DNA of 24,397 nt from an uncultured Campylobacter sp. (lineage in GTDB: Bacteria; Campylobacterota; Campylobacteria; Campylobacterales; Campylobacteraceae), in NCBI RefSeq assembly GCF_938030815.1, contig NZ_CALHII010000216.1, positions 1-24,397 on the forward strand, in the 5' to 3' direction. Shown piece after piece: positions 15,986-23,447 of this stretch; position 1 is the stretch's first letter, and every line of letters starts with the position of its first letter. The translations under genes were made by a program, and so were the position numbers. Below the pieces are notes generated by a model that saw only the letters and a program-made list of their open reading frames with translations, was not told the DNA's origin and did not search any database.

Positions 15986-16378
15986 TTAATCTCTCATTAA
16001 AATTTCTTTTCGCGCTTCGAATTCCTCTTTGGAAATCGCGCCTTTTTGATACAGCTCATAAAGCGCATCGACTTTTTTTAGACGCCCCTCGTAGTCGTCC
16101 TCCTCCGTCTCGCTTGCAAAAGCATTTAAATCTTCCACCCAAATTCCTACGAAAAATATATCCAGCAAAATCCAAATTCCCCAAATCGCCCAAAACAAAA
16201 AGCCCACTAAAAACCATAGTGTAAAACTTCCCAGCCAAAATAGCGCGATTTGAGCAAATCCGCTGATAAATTTGCCGCAATAAATTCTATGCAGTCCGCC
16301 GCCGATCGGCATAGCTGCGATCCACGAAAACGCACCTAAAAACCAAAGCGCGTAAGCGATATAATTATTTCTCTTCAT
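15986..16378 (-). CDS. TM2-domain protein with SHOCT-like C terminus
   Basis: 130 residues. Residues about 8-80 form two to three membrane helices with a TM2-like motif, GGGLHRIYCGKFISGFAQI (compare G-x-G-x-HRFYLG). After an acidic stretch (SETEEDD) the last 30 residues (LYELYQKGAISKEEFEARKEILM) match the short SHOCT pattern found at the ends of many membrane or lipid-related proteins. No enzymatic role is visible. ATG at 16378 has AAGGAG upstream. It begins 14 bases inside the end of lspA in another frame, so coupling with lspA is likely. Confidence 0.85.
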   Translation of the reverse strand: MKRNNYIAYALWFLGAFSWIAAMPIGGGLHRIYCGKFISGFAQIALFWLGSFTLWFLVGFLFWAIWGIWILLDIFFVGIWVEDLNAFASETEEDDYEGRLKKVDALYELYQKGAISKEEFEARKEILMRD

Positions 16379-16826
16379 TTTTCTCCTTTTTTGCGGTGCG
16401 TAAGCCCTGAAAAATAAAAATCACGACGGCCAGATCTATCATCACGTCGGCGAAATTAAACACCGCAAACTCAAACCACTTATGCCACGCGACGTAATCG
16501 ACCACGCCGCCGCGAATGAAGCGATCGAGCAGGTTTGAACACCCTCCCGCGAGCATCAGCGCAAACGGCGCCCAGTGCTCGCAAAAAAGCTTTTTATGAC
16601 AAAATACATACGCCGCAAGCGCCGAGATCAGCGCGATCTGGATAAATTTTAAATTTTCACCCAAAAAGGCAAACATCGAAAACGCAACGCCGCGGTTAAG
16701 CGTAAGCTCTAGCGAAAAAAACTCCCCCTGCCACGAAAAGCCGTTTAAAAACAGAAGTTTGATCGCTTGATCGATTGCAAAAATAACCGCGAAAAGCAGG
16801 ATAAATTTAATACAGGTCTTAGCCAT
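16365..16826 (-). CDS. lspA: Lipoprotein signal peptidase (signal peptidase II)
   Basis: Inner-membrane aspartyl protease that removes signal peptides from prolipoproteins. 153 residues with four membrane helices. Conserved blocks: FAIDQAIK (19), LTLNRGVAFSMFAF, GGCSNLLDRFIRGGVVDYV with catalytic D110, and FNFADVMID with catalytic D127. The ATG at 16826 has only a weak ribosome site (AGG at about eight bases). It lies 98 bases after glmM and overlaps the next gene by 14 bases. Confidence 0.96.
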   Translation of the reverse strand: MAKTCIKFILLFAVIFAIDQAIKLLFLNGFSWQGEFFSLELTLNRGVAFSMFAFLGENLKFIQIALISALAAYVFCHKKLFCEHWAPFALMLAGGCSNLLDRFIRGGVVDYVAWHKWFEFAVFNFADVMIDLAVVIFIFQGLRTAKKEKNEEK

Positions 16827-16924
16827 CTCGCAGCCTAAATTTAAATATGTAAAGCCTGCATTTTTTATCCGCGCCTTTTGTACCGAGCCATGAGCTTGTC
16901 GCGCCGTAAAATTTCACCGCAACG

Positions 16925-18265
16925 CTACTCATTTAGGGCTTTGGCAAAAAATTTCTCGACCTCGTCCATTCGCTTTTGCAGCAGCTTTTCGTTTTTGCCC
17001 TCGATTAAGAGGCGGATAACGTTTTCGGTGCCGGAGTAGCGAAAGAGCGAGCGGATCTTGTCCGCTTTAAGGCTTGCTTCAAGTTCCTTTAGCCCTTTTA
17101 ATTTTTCAAGCGGTTTTTTATCCGAAATTTTTAAATTCTTTAAAATTTGCGGATAGGGCTTAATCATCCCCGAAAATTCGCTTGCCTTCTTTTTCATATC
17201 CAACATGCAAGCGGCGAATTGTAGCGCGCTTGCGATGCCGTCGCCCGTTTTGGCGTAATCGCCGAAGATTACGTGCCCGCTCTGCTCGCCACCAAAATTT
17301 GCGCCTAGTTCGTGCATCGTCTCAAGTACAAATTTATCGCCTACATTGCAGCGATGAAGCGCGATGTCGTGTTTAGCTAAAAAATCCTCCAGCGCAGAAT
17401 TACTCATCACTGTGGCTACCATTTTATTGCCTGCTAAGCGATTTTTTCCTTTCAAATAGACTGCTAAAATTCCAAGTAGCGCGTCGCCGTGGATGATCTC
17501 GCCGTTTTCATCCACGACTACGAGCCTATCGGCATCCCCGTCGAAAGCAAAGCCCACGTCGGCGCGTAATCTTTTGACCTCCGAGGCTAAATTTTGCGGG
17601 CTTAACGCGCCGCAAGCATCATTAATATTTTTGCCGTTAGGTTCGTCGCCGATGACGATAGTTTCGGCTCCCAGCTCATTAAATACGGTAGGTGCGACCT
17701 TGTAGCTTGCTCCGTTTGCGCAATCAAGCACCACGCGAAGCCCGTGCAGCGTCTTTTGCTTCGGGAAGGAATTTTTAATATGCACGATGTATCTGCCGAT
17801 GACGTCGTCCACGCGCTTTGCGGCGCCGATTTGCATCATTTTGGTGCGCGCCTCGGCAATGAGTTCGTCGCTGAAATAAATTTTTTCGATTTGAGCTTCC
17901 TCTTTTTCGTCGAGTTTGAAGCCCTCGCTGTTGAAAAATTTAATGCCGTTGTCGTAGTATGGATTGTGACTTGCGCTTATCATGATGCCTGCGTCGCAGC
18001 GCATATCCTCCGTAAGAAAGGCAATCGCAGGAGTAGGCATCGGTCCGATCTGACGGACGTTGTAGCCCACCGAAGTAAGACCTGCTACGATCGCTGTTTC
18101 TATCATATAGCCGCTTCTGCGGGTATCTTTGCCGACTAAAATCATATTCGTAACGGAATTTTTCCTAAAATAAATTCCCGCTGCCATCGCTACGCGCATC
18201 GCAAGCTCGGCGGTCAAAAATTCTCCCGCTTTGCCTCGTACGCCGTCCGTTCCGAAAAGTTTCAT
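16925..18265 (-). CDS. glmM: Phosphoglucosamine mutase GlmM
   Basis: Interconverts glucosamine-6-phosphate and glucosamine-1-phosphate for peptidoglycan and LPS/LOS precursors. From the ATG at 18265 the protein has 446 residues. FGTDGVRG opens the protein, the phosphoserine is S99 in ISASHNPYYDNG, the metal loop is DGDADR (242, 244, 246), and the phosphate-binding loop RYSGTENVIR is in the last domain. A TTG two codons upstream (giving MI) is also in frame, but AAGGA is spaced correctly for the ATG. It is the first gene of the minus-strand envelope cluster and divergent from rpsT. A TAAAAT box at 18294-18299 may be its promoter. Confidence 0.97.
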   Translation of the reverse strand: MKLFGTDGVRGKAGEFLTAELAMRVAMAAGIYFRKNSVTNMILVGKDTRRSGYMIETAIVAGLTSVGYNVRQIGPMPTPAIAFLTEDMRCDAGIMISASHNPYYDNGIKFFNSEGFKLDEKEEAQIEKIYFSDELIAEARTKMMQIGAAKRVDDVIGRYIVHIKNSFPKQKTLHGLRVVLDCANGASYKVAPTVFNELGAETIVIGDEPNGKNINDACGALSPQNLASEVKRLRADVGFAFDGDADRLVVVDENGEIIHGDALLGILAVYLKGKNRLAGNKMVATVMSNSALEDFLAKHDIALHRCNVGDKFVLETMHELGANFGGEQSGHVIFGDYAKTGDGIASALQFAACMLDMKKKASEFSGMIKPYPQILKNLKISDKKPLEKLKGLKELEASLKADKIRSLFRYSGTENVIRLLIEGKNEKLLQKRMDEVEKFFAKALNE

Positions 18266-18378
18266 TATCAAATCCTTGTATAAAAATCGGCAAATTTTAC
18301 CAGAAAAAGTTTAATCTTAATAAATTCGAGCTATTTTAAATTTCACTTAAATTAAGCGTCGATTAAATATTTTTTACG

Positions 18379-18384
18379 TATAAT
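18379..18384 (+). promoter_or_regulatory. -10 box of rpsT
   Basis: Perfect TATAAT preceded by ACG and a T-run at 18371-18375, without a clear -35 box. It lies 32 bases before the rpsT ATG. Confidence 0.7.
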
Positions 18385-18415
18385 CGCAGGTTCAAATTTA
18401 ACCGAAAGGGACGTT

Positions 18416-18688
18416 ATGGCAAATCACAAATCCGCCGAAAAACGCGCGAGACAAACCATAAAAAGAACGGAGCGAAATAGATTTTATCGCACCAGAGTAA
18501 AAAATATCACAAAAGCCGTAAGAGAGGCGGTCGAGAGCAAGGATCTAGACGCAGCGACTCAGGCTCTAAAAACGGCTAACGAAAGCTTTCACAGCTTCGT
18601 AAGCAGGGGTTTTTTGAAAAAACAGACCGCGAGCAGAAAAGTAAGCCGCCTAGCCAAACTTGTAAATTCTTTAAAAACCGCCGCGTAA
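18416..18688 (+). CDS. rpsT: 30S ribosomal protein S20
   Basis: 90 residues, very basic, beginning MANHKSAEKRARQTIKRTERNR, the standard S20 start, and ending in the helical segment FVSRGFLKKQTASRKVSRLAKLVNSL. Binds 16S rRNA early in 30S assembly. ATG has AAAGGG five bases upstream. It is followed after 24 bases by prfA, a usual pairing in Campylobacter. Confidence 0.99.
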   Translation: MANHKSAEKRARQTIKRTERNRFYRTRVKNITKAVREAVESKDLDAATQALKTANESFHSFVSRGFLKKQTASRKVSRLAKLVNSLKTAA

Positions 18689-18701
18689 GCGCCCCTTACG
18701 C
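18683..18701 (+). promoter_or_regulatory. Hairpin between rpsT and prfA
   Basis: GCGTAAG (18683-18689) and CTTACGC (18695-18701) pair perfectly around the loop CGCCC. The stem includes the rpsT stop codon. No T-run follows, so it does not look like a terminator. prfA, 12 bases further on, lacks a clear ribosome binding site. The hairpin might affect coupling between the two genes or mark an RNA processing site. Confidence 0.45.
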
Positions 18702-18712
18702 ATAAAATTTAA

Positions 18713-19780
18713 ATGCTAGCCGATAAACTAAAGCCTTTTTTGGATCGCTATGACGAGCTTTCGCGCATGCTTAGCGATCCCGCAGTTACTGCAGATATCG
18801 CTAATATGACGGCGCTATCTAAGGAGCAGCGCAATATCGAGCCAATCAAAGAAGCGGCTAGCGAGTATCTTAAAATTTTAAATCAGATCGAAGAAAACAA
18901 AGCCCTGCTAAGCGATGCCGATCTCGGTGAGCTAGCCAAAGAGGAGCTTAAAAACTTAGAGACGCAAAAACCGCAGCTCGAAGAAAAAATCAAAATTTTA
19001 CTACTTCCGAAAGATCCCAACGACGATAAAAATATCTTCCTTGAGATCCGCGCCGGTACAGGCGGCGACGAAGCGGCGCTGTTTGCGGGCGATCTACTCG
19101 GCGCGTATCTGCGCTACGCCGATCTTCGCGGATATAAATGCGAGATCGTAAGCACCAGCGAAGGCAGTGTCGGCGGCTACAAAGAAGCTATCTTGCTCGT
19201 AAAGGGCGCGGGAGCGTATTCGCGGCTGAAATTTGAAGGCGGCACCCACCGCGTGCAGCGCGTCCCAGAAACAGAGAGTCAGGGCAGGGTACATACCTCC
19301 GCAATCACCGTCGCCGTTATGCCCGAGATCGAGGATAGCGAGATACAGATCAATCCAAACGACCTTCGCATCGACGTTATGCGCAGCTCCGGCCACGGCG
19401 GGCAGTCTGTAAATACCACCGATAGCGCCGTTCGCATCACTCACATCCCGACCGGCTTAGTCGTCACCAACCAAGACGGCAAGGATCAGCACAAAAACAA
19501 AGAGGCGGCGATGAAGGTGCTAAAGGCGCGCCTTTACGATATGCAGGAGCAGGAGCGCTTAGAGAAAGAGCGCAAAGATCGTAAGGATCAGGTAGGCACC
19601 GGCGACCGCTCGGGGCGAATTCGTACCTACAACTATCCGCAAAACCGCATCAGCGACCACCGCATAAATTTAACTCTCTACCGCCTAGACGCGATCATGG
19701 CGGGCGGTTTGTTCGACGAGATCATCGATCCGCTCATCGCGCACTCTCAAGCCGAAGCGATCGCAAACGCGGGCTATTAA
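18713..19780 (+). CDS. prfA: Peptide chain release factor 1
   Basis: Recognises UAA and UAG and triggers peptide release. 355 residues. The codon-recognition motif is P-E-T at 185-187 (RVPETESQGR; the PxT form of RF1, not SPF of RF2). The peptidyl-transferase motif GGQ is at 229-231 (GHGGQSVNTTDSAVR). The N-terminal helical domain and RSGRIRTYNYPQNRISDHRI complete the RF1 pattern. No clear ribosome site lies before ATG at 18713, so translation may depend on rpsT, which ends 24 bases upstream. Confidence 0.98.
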   Translation: MLADKLKPFLDRYDELSRMLSDPAVTADIANMTALSKEQRNIEPIKEAASEYLKILNQIEENKALLSDADLGELAKEELKNLETQKPQLEEKIKILLLPKDPNDDKNIFLEIRAGTGGDEAALFAGDLLGAYLRYADLRGYKCEIVSTSEGSVGGYKEAILLVKGAGAYSRLKFEGGTHRVQRVPETESQGRVHTSAITVAVMPEIEDSEIQINPNDLRIDVMRSSGHGGQSVNTTDSAVRITHIPTGLVVTNQDGKDQHKNKEAAMKVLKARLYDMQEQERLEKERKDRKDQVGTGDRSGRIRTYNYPQNRISDHRINLTLYRLDAIMAGGLFDEIIDPLIAHSQAEAIANAGY

Positions 19781-19792
19781 GCCTTTTAAAAT

Positions 19793-20281
19793 TTAGACCT
19801 TACACCCGCCTGCTTTACCAAATTTTGCCTCGATCAAAAGCACCAAGATGAAGAAAATTTTTTCGTCGTTAAACTTCGCAAGCTCGCGCAGGCCTTGATC
19901 TGCGCTTACAAGCTTGATGCCGTTTGATTTCAAAATCGTAGCGAGCTCGTCCGGCTCAAAGCCCATTTTACCAGCGATTTCTCTGATATTATAGTGCTCG
20001 ATCGCGCCGATGATGCGATCCATATTACAAAAGCCGGGATTTTTGCGCCTTAAGACCACGTCCAAAAACTCGCCCCAGAGCTTTGCGAGTTTCTTTCGCC
20101 TCGTGATCAGATGCAAGATCGCGACGCCAAGCAGGCCAAATCCTGCAATCTTATGCAGGCTCATCCACGTCTCGTCATATTCGCCGCGCGCAAAGTAGGC
20201 GCCCGAAAAGCCCAAAATGCAAAGCGCGCAACCTAGCAGCACGATGAGCGCAAATTTATAAACAATCCCCGCCTTAAGCAT
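19793..20281 (-). CDS. Small membrane protein with paired histidines (DUF4405-like N terminus)
   Basis: 162 residues. Two membrane helices (about 7-29 and 43-61) with H43 and H57 at the two ends of the second, in SLHKIAGFGLLGVAILHLITRRK. This recalls heme-binding helices of DUF4405/cytochrome b-like proteins, so heme binding is possible but unproven. The cytosolic C-terminal half (from about 80) is a compact charged domain, NIREIAGKMGFEPDELATILKSNGI followed by a hydrophobic helix. It reads like a helical recognition module but I cannot name it. Start ATG at 20281 is five bases after GGAG; the TTG before it is not needed. It converges with prfA and lies downstream of an unusual GC-rich region. 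Confidence 0.75.
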   Translation of the reverse strand: MLKAGIVYKFALIVLLGCALCILGFSGAYFARGEYDETWMSLHKIAGFGLLGVAILHLITRRKKLAKLWGEFLDVVLRRKNPGFCNMDRIIGAIEHYNIREIAGKMGFEPDELATILKSNGIKLVSADQGLRELAKFNDEKIFFILVLLIEAKFGKAGGCKV

Positions 20282-21159
20282 CAAATCTCCTTGTCTCGTT
20301 TTTAAAATTTAGCGGCTTAGACGTAGCGCCCGTGAACGCTACGGCGGCGCTACGTCCCGTTGGTCGTCGCTATCGTACGCCGTCCTCGGCATTGTTACGC
20401 TGCCCGCACCGCTGCTTGCCTATACGCTCCGCGGGTCGCCATCATCGTATCGCGGCGTTTGCGCTACTTGTGCTGCGCTTTACCTACATACATATCCTGT
20501 CGATCGCGGTTGCCATATTGCGGCATTTTATGCTGTCGTCGCCGTAATCACGCCGCGCCGCCTTGTGCTACCGATCCGCCGTCACGGCCGTGCTGCTCGC
20601 TTCGATCGTAGCGCCGTTACGATGATATTTGCCCGAGCGAAGGTCATGTCATACGGCACCGAGTAGGTACGTATCGCCGCTCCGCTTCTCGACTACGGCG
20701 TGCCGTCTGCGCTGCCGATGTGTTGCGCGCCATCCAACGCGCTACCGATTTATCGCTACGCCTGCACATCGCGCCGCTGACGTAGCCTTCTCATTTGGCG
20801 CGCTGCTACGTTACAGATCGCCACGCGACTTAAAATTTTATCGAGACGCCCATTATTGAGCAGACTATCTCGCGTTTAAATTTTATCGACTTAAATTTCC
20901 GTACAGAACCGCGATCGCGCACTGCCGACCGACTTCCGAGCTACTCGTTACGCCGTAAATACTTACCTACGACGGTGCTATGCCGCCGACTGCGTGCGAG
21001 CGCCTAACCGCGCGGGCGCTAATTACCCGCGTATCCGAGCGCCTCGGCTAAATTTTATCGCCGCTCAATATAAACGAGTAATTTTAATAAATCTGGATTT
21101 AAAAAGATATGAATTTAAAGGCGAAATCCCTGCGGCGGCTGAAATTTAAACGATAAAAT
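20282..21159. other. Long GC-rich gene-free block
   Basis: About 880 bases between two minus-strand genes without a credible ORF: the short frames here translate to Cys/Arg-rich strings unlike any protein, with no ribosome sites. Three lines that I counted (20341-20400, 20521-20580, 20701-20760) have 65%, 63% and 62% GC, clearly above the neighbouring genes and opposite to the A/T-rich spacers elsewhere. Short words such as GCGCTAC and GCTACG recur. AAATTTTATCG occurs three times (near 20832, 20878 and 21050) in the more A/T-rich second half. I see no tRNA, tmRNA or RNase P signature. It may be a decayed gene, a long leader of the membrane-protein gene, or DNA of foreign origin. Confidence 0.6.
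20320..20356. repeat. Inverted repeat, 11-bp arms
   Basis: GACGTAGCGCC (20320-20330) and GGCGCTACGTC (20346-20356) are perfect reverse complements with a 15-base loop. The loop itself carries another GCTACGG word. It sits about 40 bases upstream of the small membrane protein's start, in its likely leader or promoter region. No T-run follows on either strand. Confidence 0.6.
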
Positions 21160-23061
21160 TTAAAGCTCTATCGTCCGCTCGAATATGTCCTCAAGCCCCG
21201 TTTGATGCACGATCGCTAGCATGCCTAGCCTCGGCAGATCCGCGCGCAGACCAAGTAGCAGCTCGCGTGCCGAGGCGGGATCTAGCGCGGACGTGATCTC
21301 GTCTGCAAAAACAAAGCTCGGCTTGTGGTAATGAATACGTGCGAAACTAAGCCGCTGCGCCTCTCCGCCGCTTAAAATTTTAACGTAATCGGCGCGCGAG
21401 TTTAGCATGCGAGCAAATTTCTCAAGTCCTACGCTGCGTAAAATTTCTAAAAATTCCGCATCGTCTTTGCGCGGCGGCTGCGGATAAGCGATAAGCTCTT
21501 TTAGGCTAAGCGGCGCCAGATAGGGCTTTTGCGGGATAAACATCACTCCCGTGTGCGGCAGACTGATCTCGCCGCGGCCGTATCTCCAAAGACCCGCCGC
21601 GTAGCGCAGAGCCGTGTTTTTGCCCGCACCGCTCTTGCCTCGCAGCATTATAAACTGCGCAGGCGCAAGCTCGAAGCGTAGATCCTCGATCAGCGGCTCG
21701 CCCGCAGGCGTGAAGACCGACAAGCCCTCGCAACGAGCGGAATTTTCGTCGCTTTGTTTGACGCAAGCACGCAGATTTGCGCTCTCGCCGTCCATGCGCG
21801 AGATGAACTCATAGATCCTCTGCACGCTCGCCGCCCACTCCATGATCTGTTTGTAATAGTCCATGAACCACGCAAATCCGTCCTGTACGCTGTAAAACGC
21901 CGAGCGCGCCTGCATCATGTCGCCAAAGCTCATCGCGCGCGACAAATACAGCGGCAAGCAGGCAAAGATCGGGATCAAATTCGTGATTTTTAGGTAGCTT
22001 GCCGAAAAGCACTCGAGGCGAAATTCCGTATTCATGATGCTGCGCCAATTTCTCATGATCTCGCCGAAACTCGCGCGGAAGCGGCTGCGCTCGGCATCCT
22101 CTCCGCGCATAAAGGCTACGGCTTCTGCGTTTTCGCGCACGAGTAGCAGATCCGAGCGGTAGTCGGCTTCGGCGCGCTGCTTAGCAAAATTTAACCCCCT
22201 AAGCCTACGCCCGATGAGATGCGTAATCAGCGAACAAAGCAGCGTATAAAGGAGCGCGACGTAGAGCAAAAAGCCTTCGATCTCAAAGCGCATGCCGAAA
22301 ATTTCAAATTTCAGTACCTTCGAGACCTGCCACAAGATCGCAACGAAGGCGATGAGCTTAGCTAGATTATAGACGAGCGACTTTACGAGATCGACGCTTT
22401 TTTGCACAAGTAGCAGGCTGTCCTCGGCGATACGCTGATCGGGGTTGTCTAGCTTTGCGATCGTTTTTGAAATTTCACGATCTGCGCGAGTTTTAGATGA
22501 AATTTCATTCTCGCTTGCGCCGCTTTGCCCTGCCGCATTTTGCTCCGCCGCACTCGGTAAAATTTCAAGCCCCTTTCCGTCTCTATGCAAAGCCGCGCTG
22601 TCCGCCTCGGCTGTGGAACACTCTGCACGCTCGTTTAAATTTTCATCTAAATTTATGTCGCCAGGTTTTTCTAAATTTGATCCGCCTGTGGCGCTAAAAT
22701 TTCCATCAAGGCTCGTGCGGTAGAAGTTTGCGTTATGTAGCCATTTGCGCTCCATCATCGCGCTTAGCCGCTCGCGCCAGACGATTACGAGCAGTTTGCG
22801 AAGCCAGCTGCCGCAGACGATGAAAAGCACGATGAGCGCCGTGTAGAGCAAAAACTCGCCCACGAGCGCGGGAATGAGCTCGCCTTTAAGTTCGCTTAGC
22901 GCGTCGTAAAAGCGCTTATCCCACGCGTTCATCAGCACGCTGATTTTGATGATAGCGAGGCTAAAACCAAGCGCGAGCAGCAGCAGCGCCCACAGCTTCG
23001 CCGCGCCTTTGCCAAACCAGTGCGGACGTAGAATTTCAAAAAATTGCTTTAGCGTTTTCAA
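21160..23061 (-). CDS. Fused ABC transporter, SbmA/BacA-YddA type
   Basis: 633 residues: an N-terminal membrane domain of six helices and a C-terminal ATPase. The family blocks FYDALSE, MERKWL..A.FYR and NPDQRIAEDS (206-215) mark the YddA/SbmA-BacA/ABCD group, which moves peptides, cobalamin or other hydrophilic compounds. ATPase motifs: Walker A GKSGAGKNT, in which the usual Ser/Thr after Lys is Asn; Q-loop FIPQKPYL; signature LSGGEAQRLSFAR; Walker B VFADEITSALD with catalytic Glu; H-loop IVHQ. Between the second helix and NPDQR, residues about 117-203 (22453-22713) form a hydrophilic low-complexity insertion not seen in typical members. The start is a TTG at 23061 with a weak AGAGA site; it fits the family N terminus (no other Met until 44). 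It follows a TonB-dependent receptor gene on the same strand. Confidence 0.87.
   Translation of the reverse strand: MKTLKQFFEILRPHWFGKGAAKLWALLLLALGFSLAIIKISVLMNAWDKRFYDALSELKGELIPALVGEFLLYTALIVLFIVCGSWLRKLLVIVWRERLSAMMERKWLHNANFYRTSLDGNFSATGGSNLEKPGDINLDENLNERAECSTAEADSAALHRDGKGLEILPSAAEQNAAGQSGASENEISSKTRADREISKTIAKLDNPDQRIAEDSLLLVQKSVDLVKSLVYNLAKLIAFVAILWQVSKVLKFEIFGMRFEIEGFLLYVALLYTLLCSLITHLIGRRLRGLNFAKQRAEADYRSDLLLVRENAEAVAFMRGEDAERSRFRASFGEIMRNWRSIMNTEFRLECFSASYLKITNLIPIFACLPLYLSRAMSFGDMMQARSAFYSVQDGFAWFMDYYKQIMEWAASVQRIYEFISRMDGESANLRACVKQSDENSARCEGLSVFTPAGEPLIEDLRFELAPAQFIMLRGKSGAGKNTALRYAAGLWRYGRGEISLPHTGVMFIPQKPYLAPLSLKELIAYPQPPRKDDAEFLEILRSVGLEKFARMLNSRADYVKILSGGEAQRLSFARIHYHKPSFVFADEITSALDPASARELLLGLRADLPRLGMLAIVHQTGLEDIFERTIEL
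22453..22713 (-). other. In-frame low-complexity insertion in the ABC transporter gene
   Basis: Codes for about 87 Glu/Asn/Ala/Ser-rich residues within the membrane domain. The DNA carries seven AAATTT hexamers (starting at 22469, 22500, 22560, 22637, 22649, 22673 and 22697), a density like that of the spacers in this window and not of its genes. It may be spacer-like DNA captured or grown inside the reading frame. Confidence 0.55.
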
Positions 23062-23447
23062 ATTTTCTCTTTAAATTTTAAAATTTAGCGCCGGTTACAG
23101 AGAAATTCCGCGGGATTAAATTTAATCCCGCAGGCTCGCGAGCGGATTTTATGCTCGCAAGTCTGCGCGTTTAATTCGCTTGGAATTTCGCGAGATTAAA
23201 TTTATCGCCCGCATCGCCTGCGATCGCTCGCGCTAATCAATCTCTAATCGACCAAATCGCGAGTTAAATTTTAATCCCGCAGCTTCGTTCAAATTTTACC
23301 CGCCTCACTACGTGCTACTTGCGACAAAGCCTAGTCTCGCGCCTCTGCGCTCGCTTCATCCGCGCCCTTATGAAGCGCGGAATTTATCCGCGACCGCGTG
23401 CGAGGGAGTTTATCCAAGTTCGCATAAGCGCAAAATTTCATCCGCAC
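23062..23447. other. Spacer between receptor and ABC transporter genes
   Basis: 386 bases without a credible gene; a plus-strand frame starting at 23319 runs across the receptor gene and is its shadow. It contains the palindromic repeats listed separately. Two further small hairpins are present: GCTTCAT (23353-23359) with ATGAAGC (23370-23376), and CGCGGA/TCCGCG around 23376-23392, which may fold at the 3' end of the receptor transcript. No Fur-type box was recognised. Confidence 0.55.
23108..23283. repeat. Three imperfect copies of a palindromic element
   Basis: Copy 1 (23110-23131) is a perfect 22-base palindrome with arms GCGGGATTAAA and TTTAATCCCGC. Copy 2 (from 23190) begins GCGAGATTAAATTTAT and continues CGCCCGCA. 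Copy 3 (23259-23280) begins GCGAGTTAAATTTTAA and ends TCCCGC. Spacing is 80 and 69 bases, and copies 1 and 2 are preceded by similar AAATTCCGC/AATTTCGC words. They can form hairpins or bind a dimeric protein. Confidence 0.6.

Noticed and set aside
19771..19787. Possible prfA terminator (GGCT-ATTA-AGCC followed by TTTT)
   Set aside because: Stem of only four pairs overlapping the stop codon; too weak to call.
20332..20859. Three overlapping plus-strand frames (71-83 codons) in the GC-rich block
   Set aside because: Translations are Cys/Arg-rich without domain features, have no ribosome sites and overlap each other; best explained by high GC lowering stop frequency.
20282..21159. RNase P RNA, tmRNA or tRNA in the GC-rich block
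   Set aside because: No conserved RNase P core, no tmRNA ends and no T-loop/acceptor pairing could be found.
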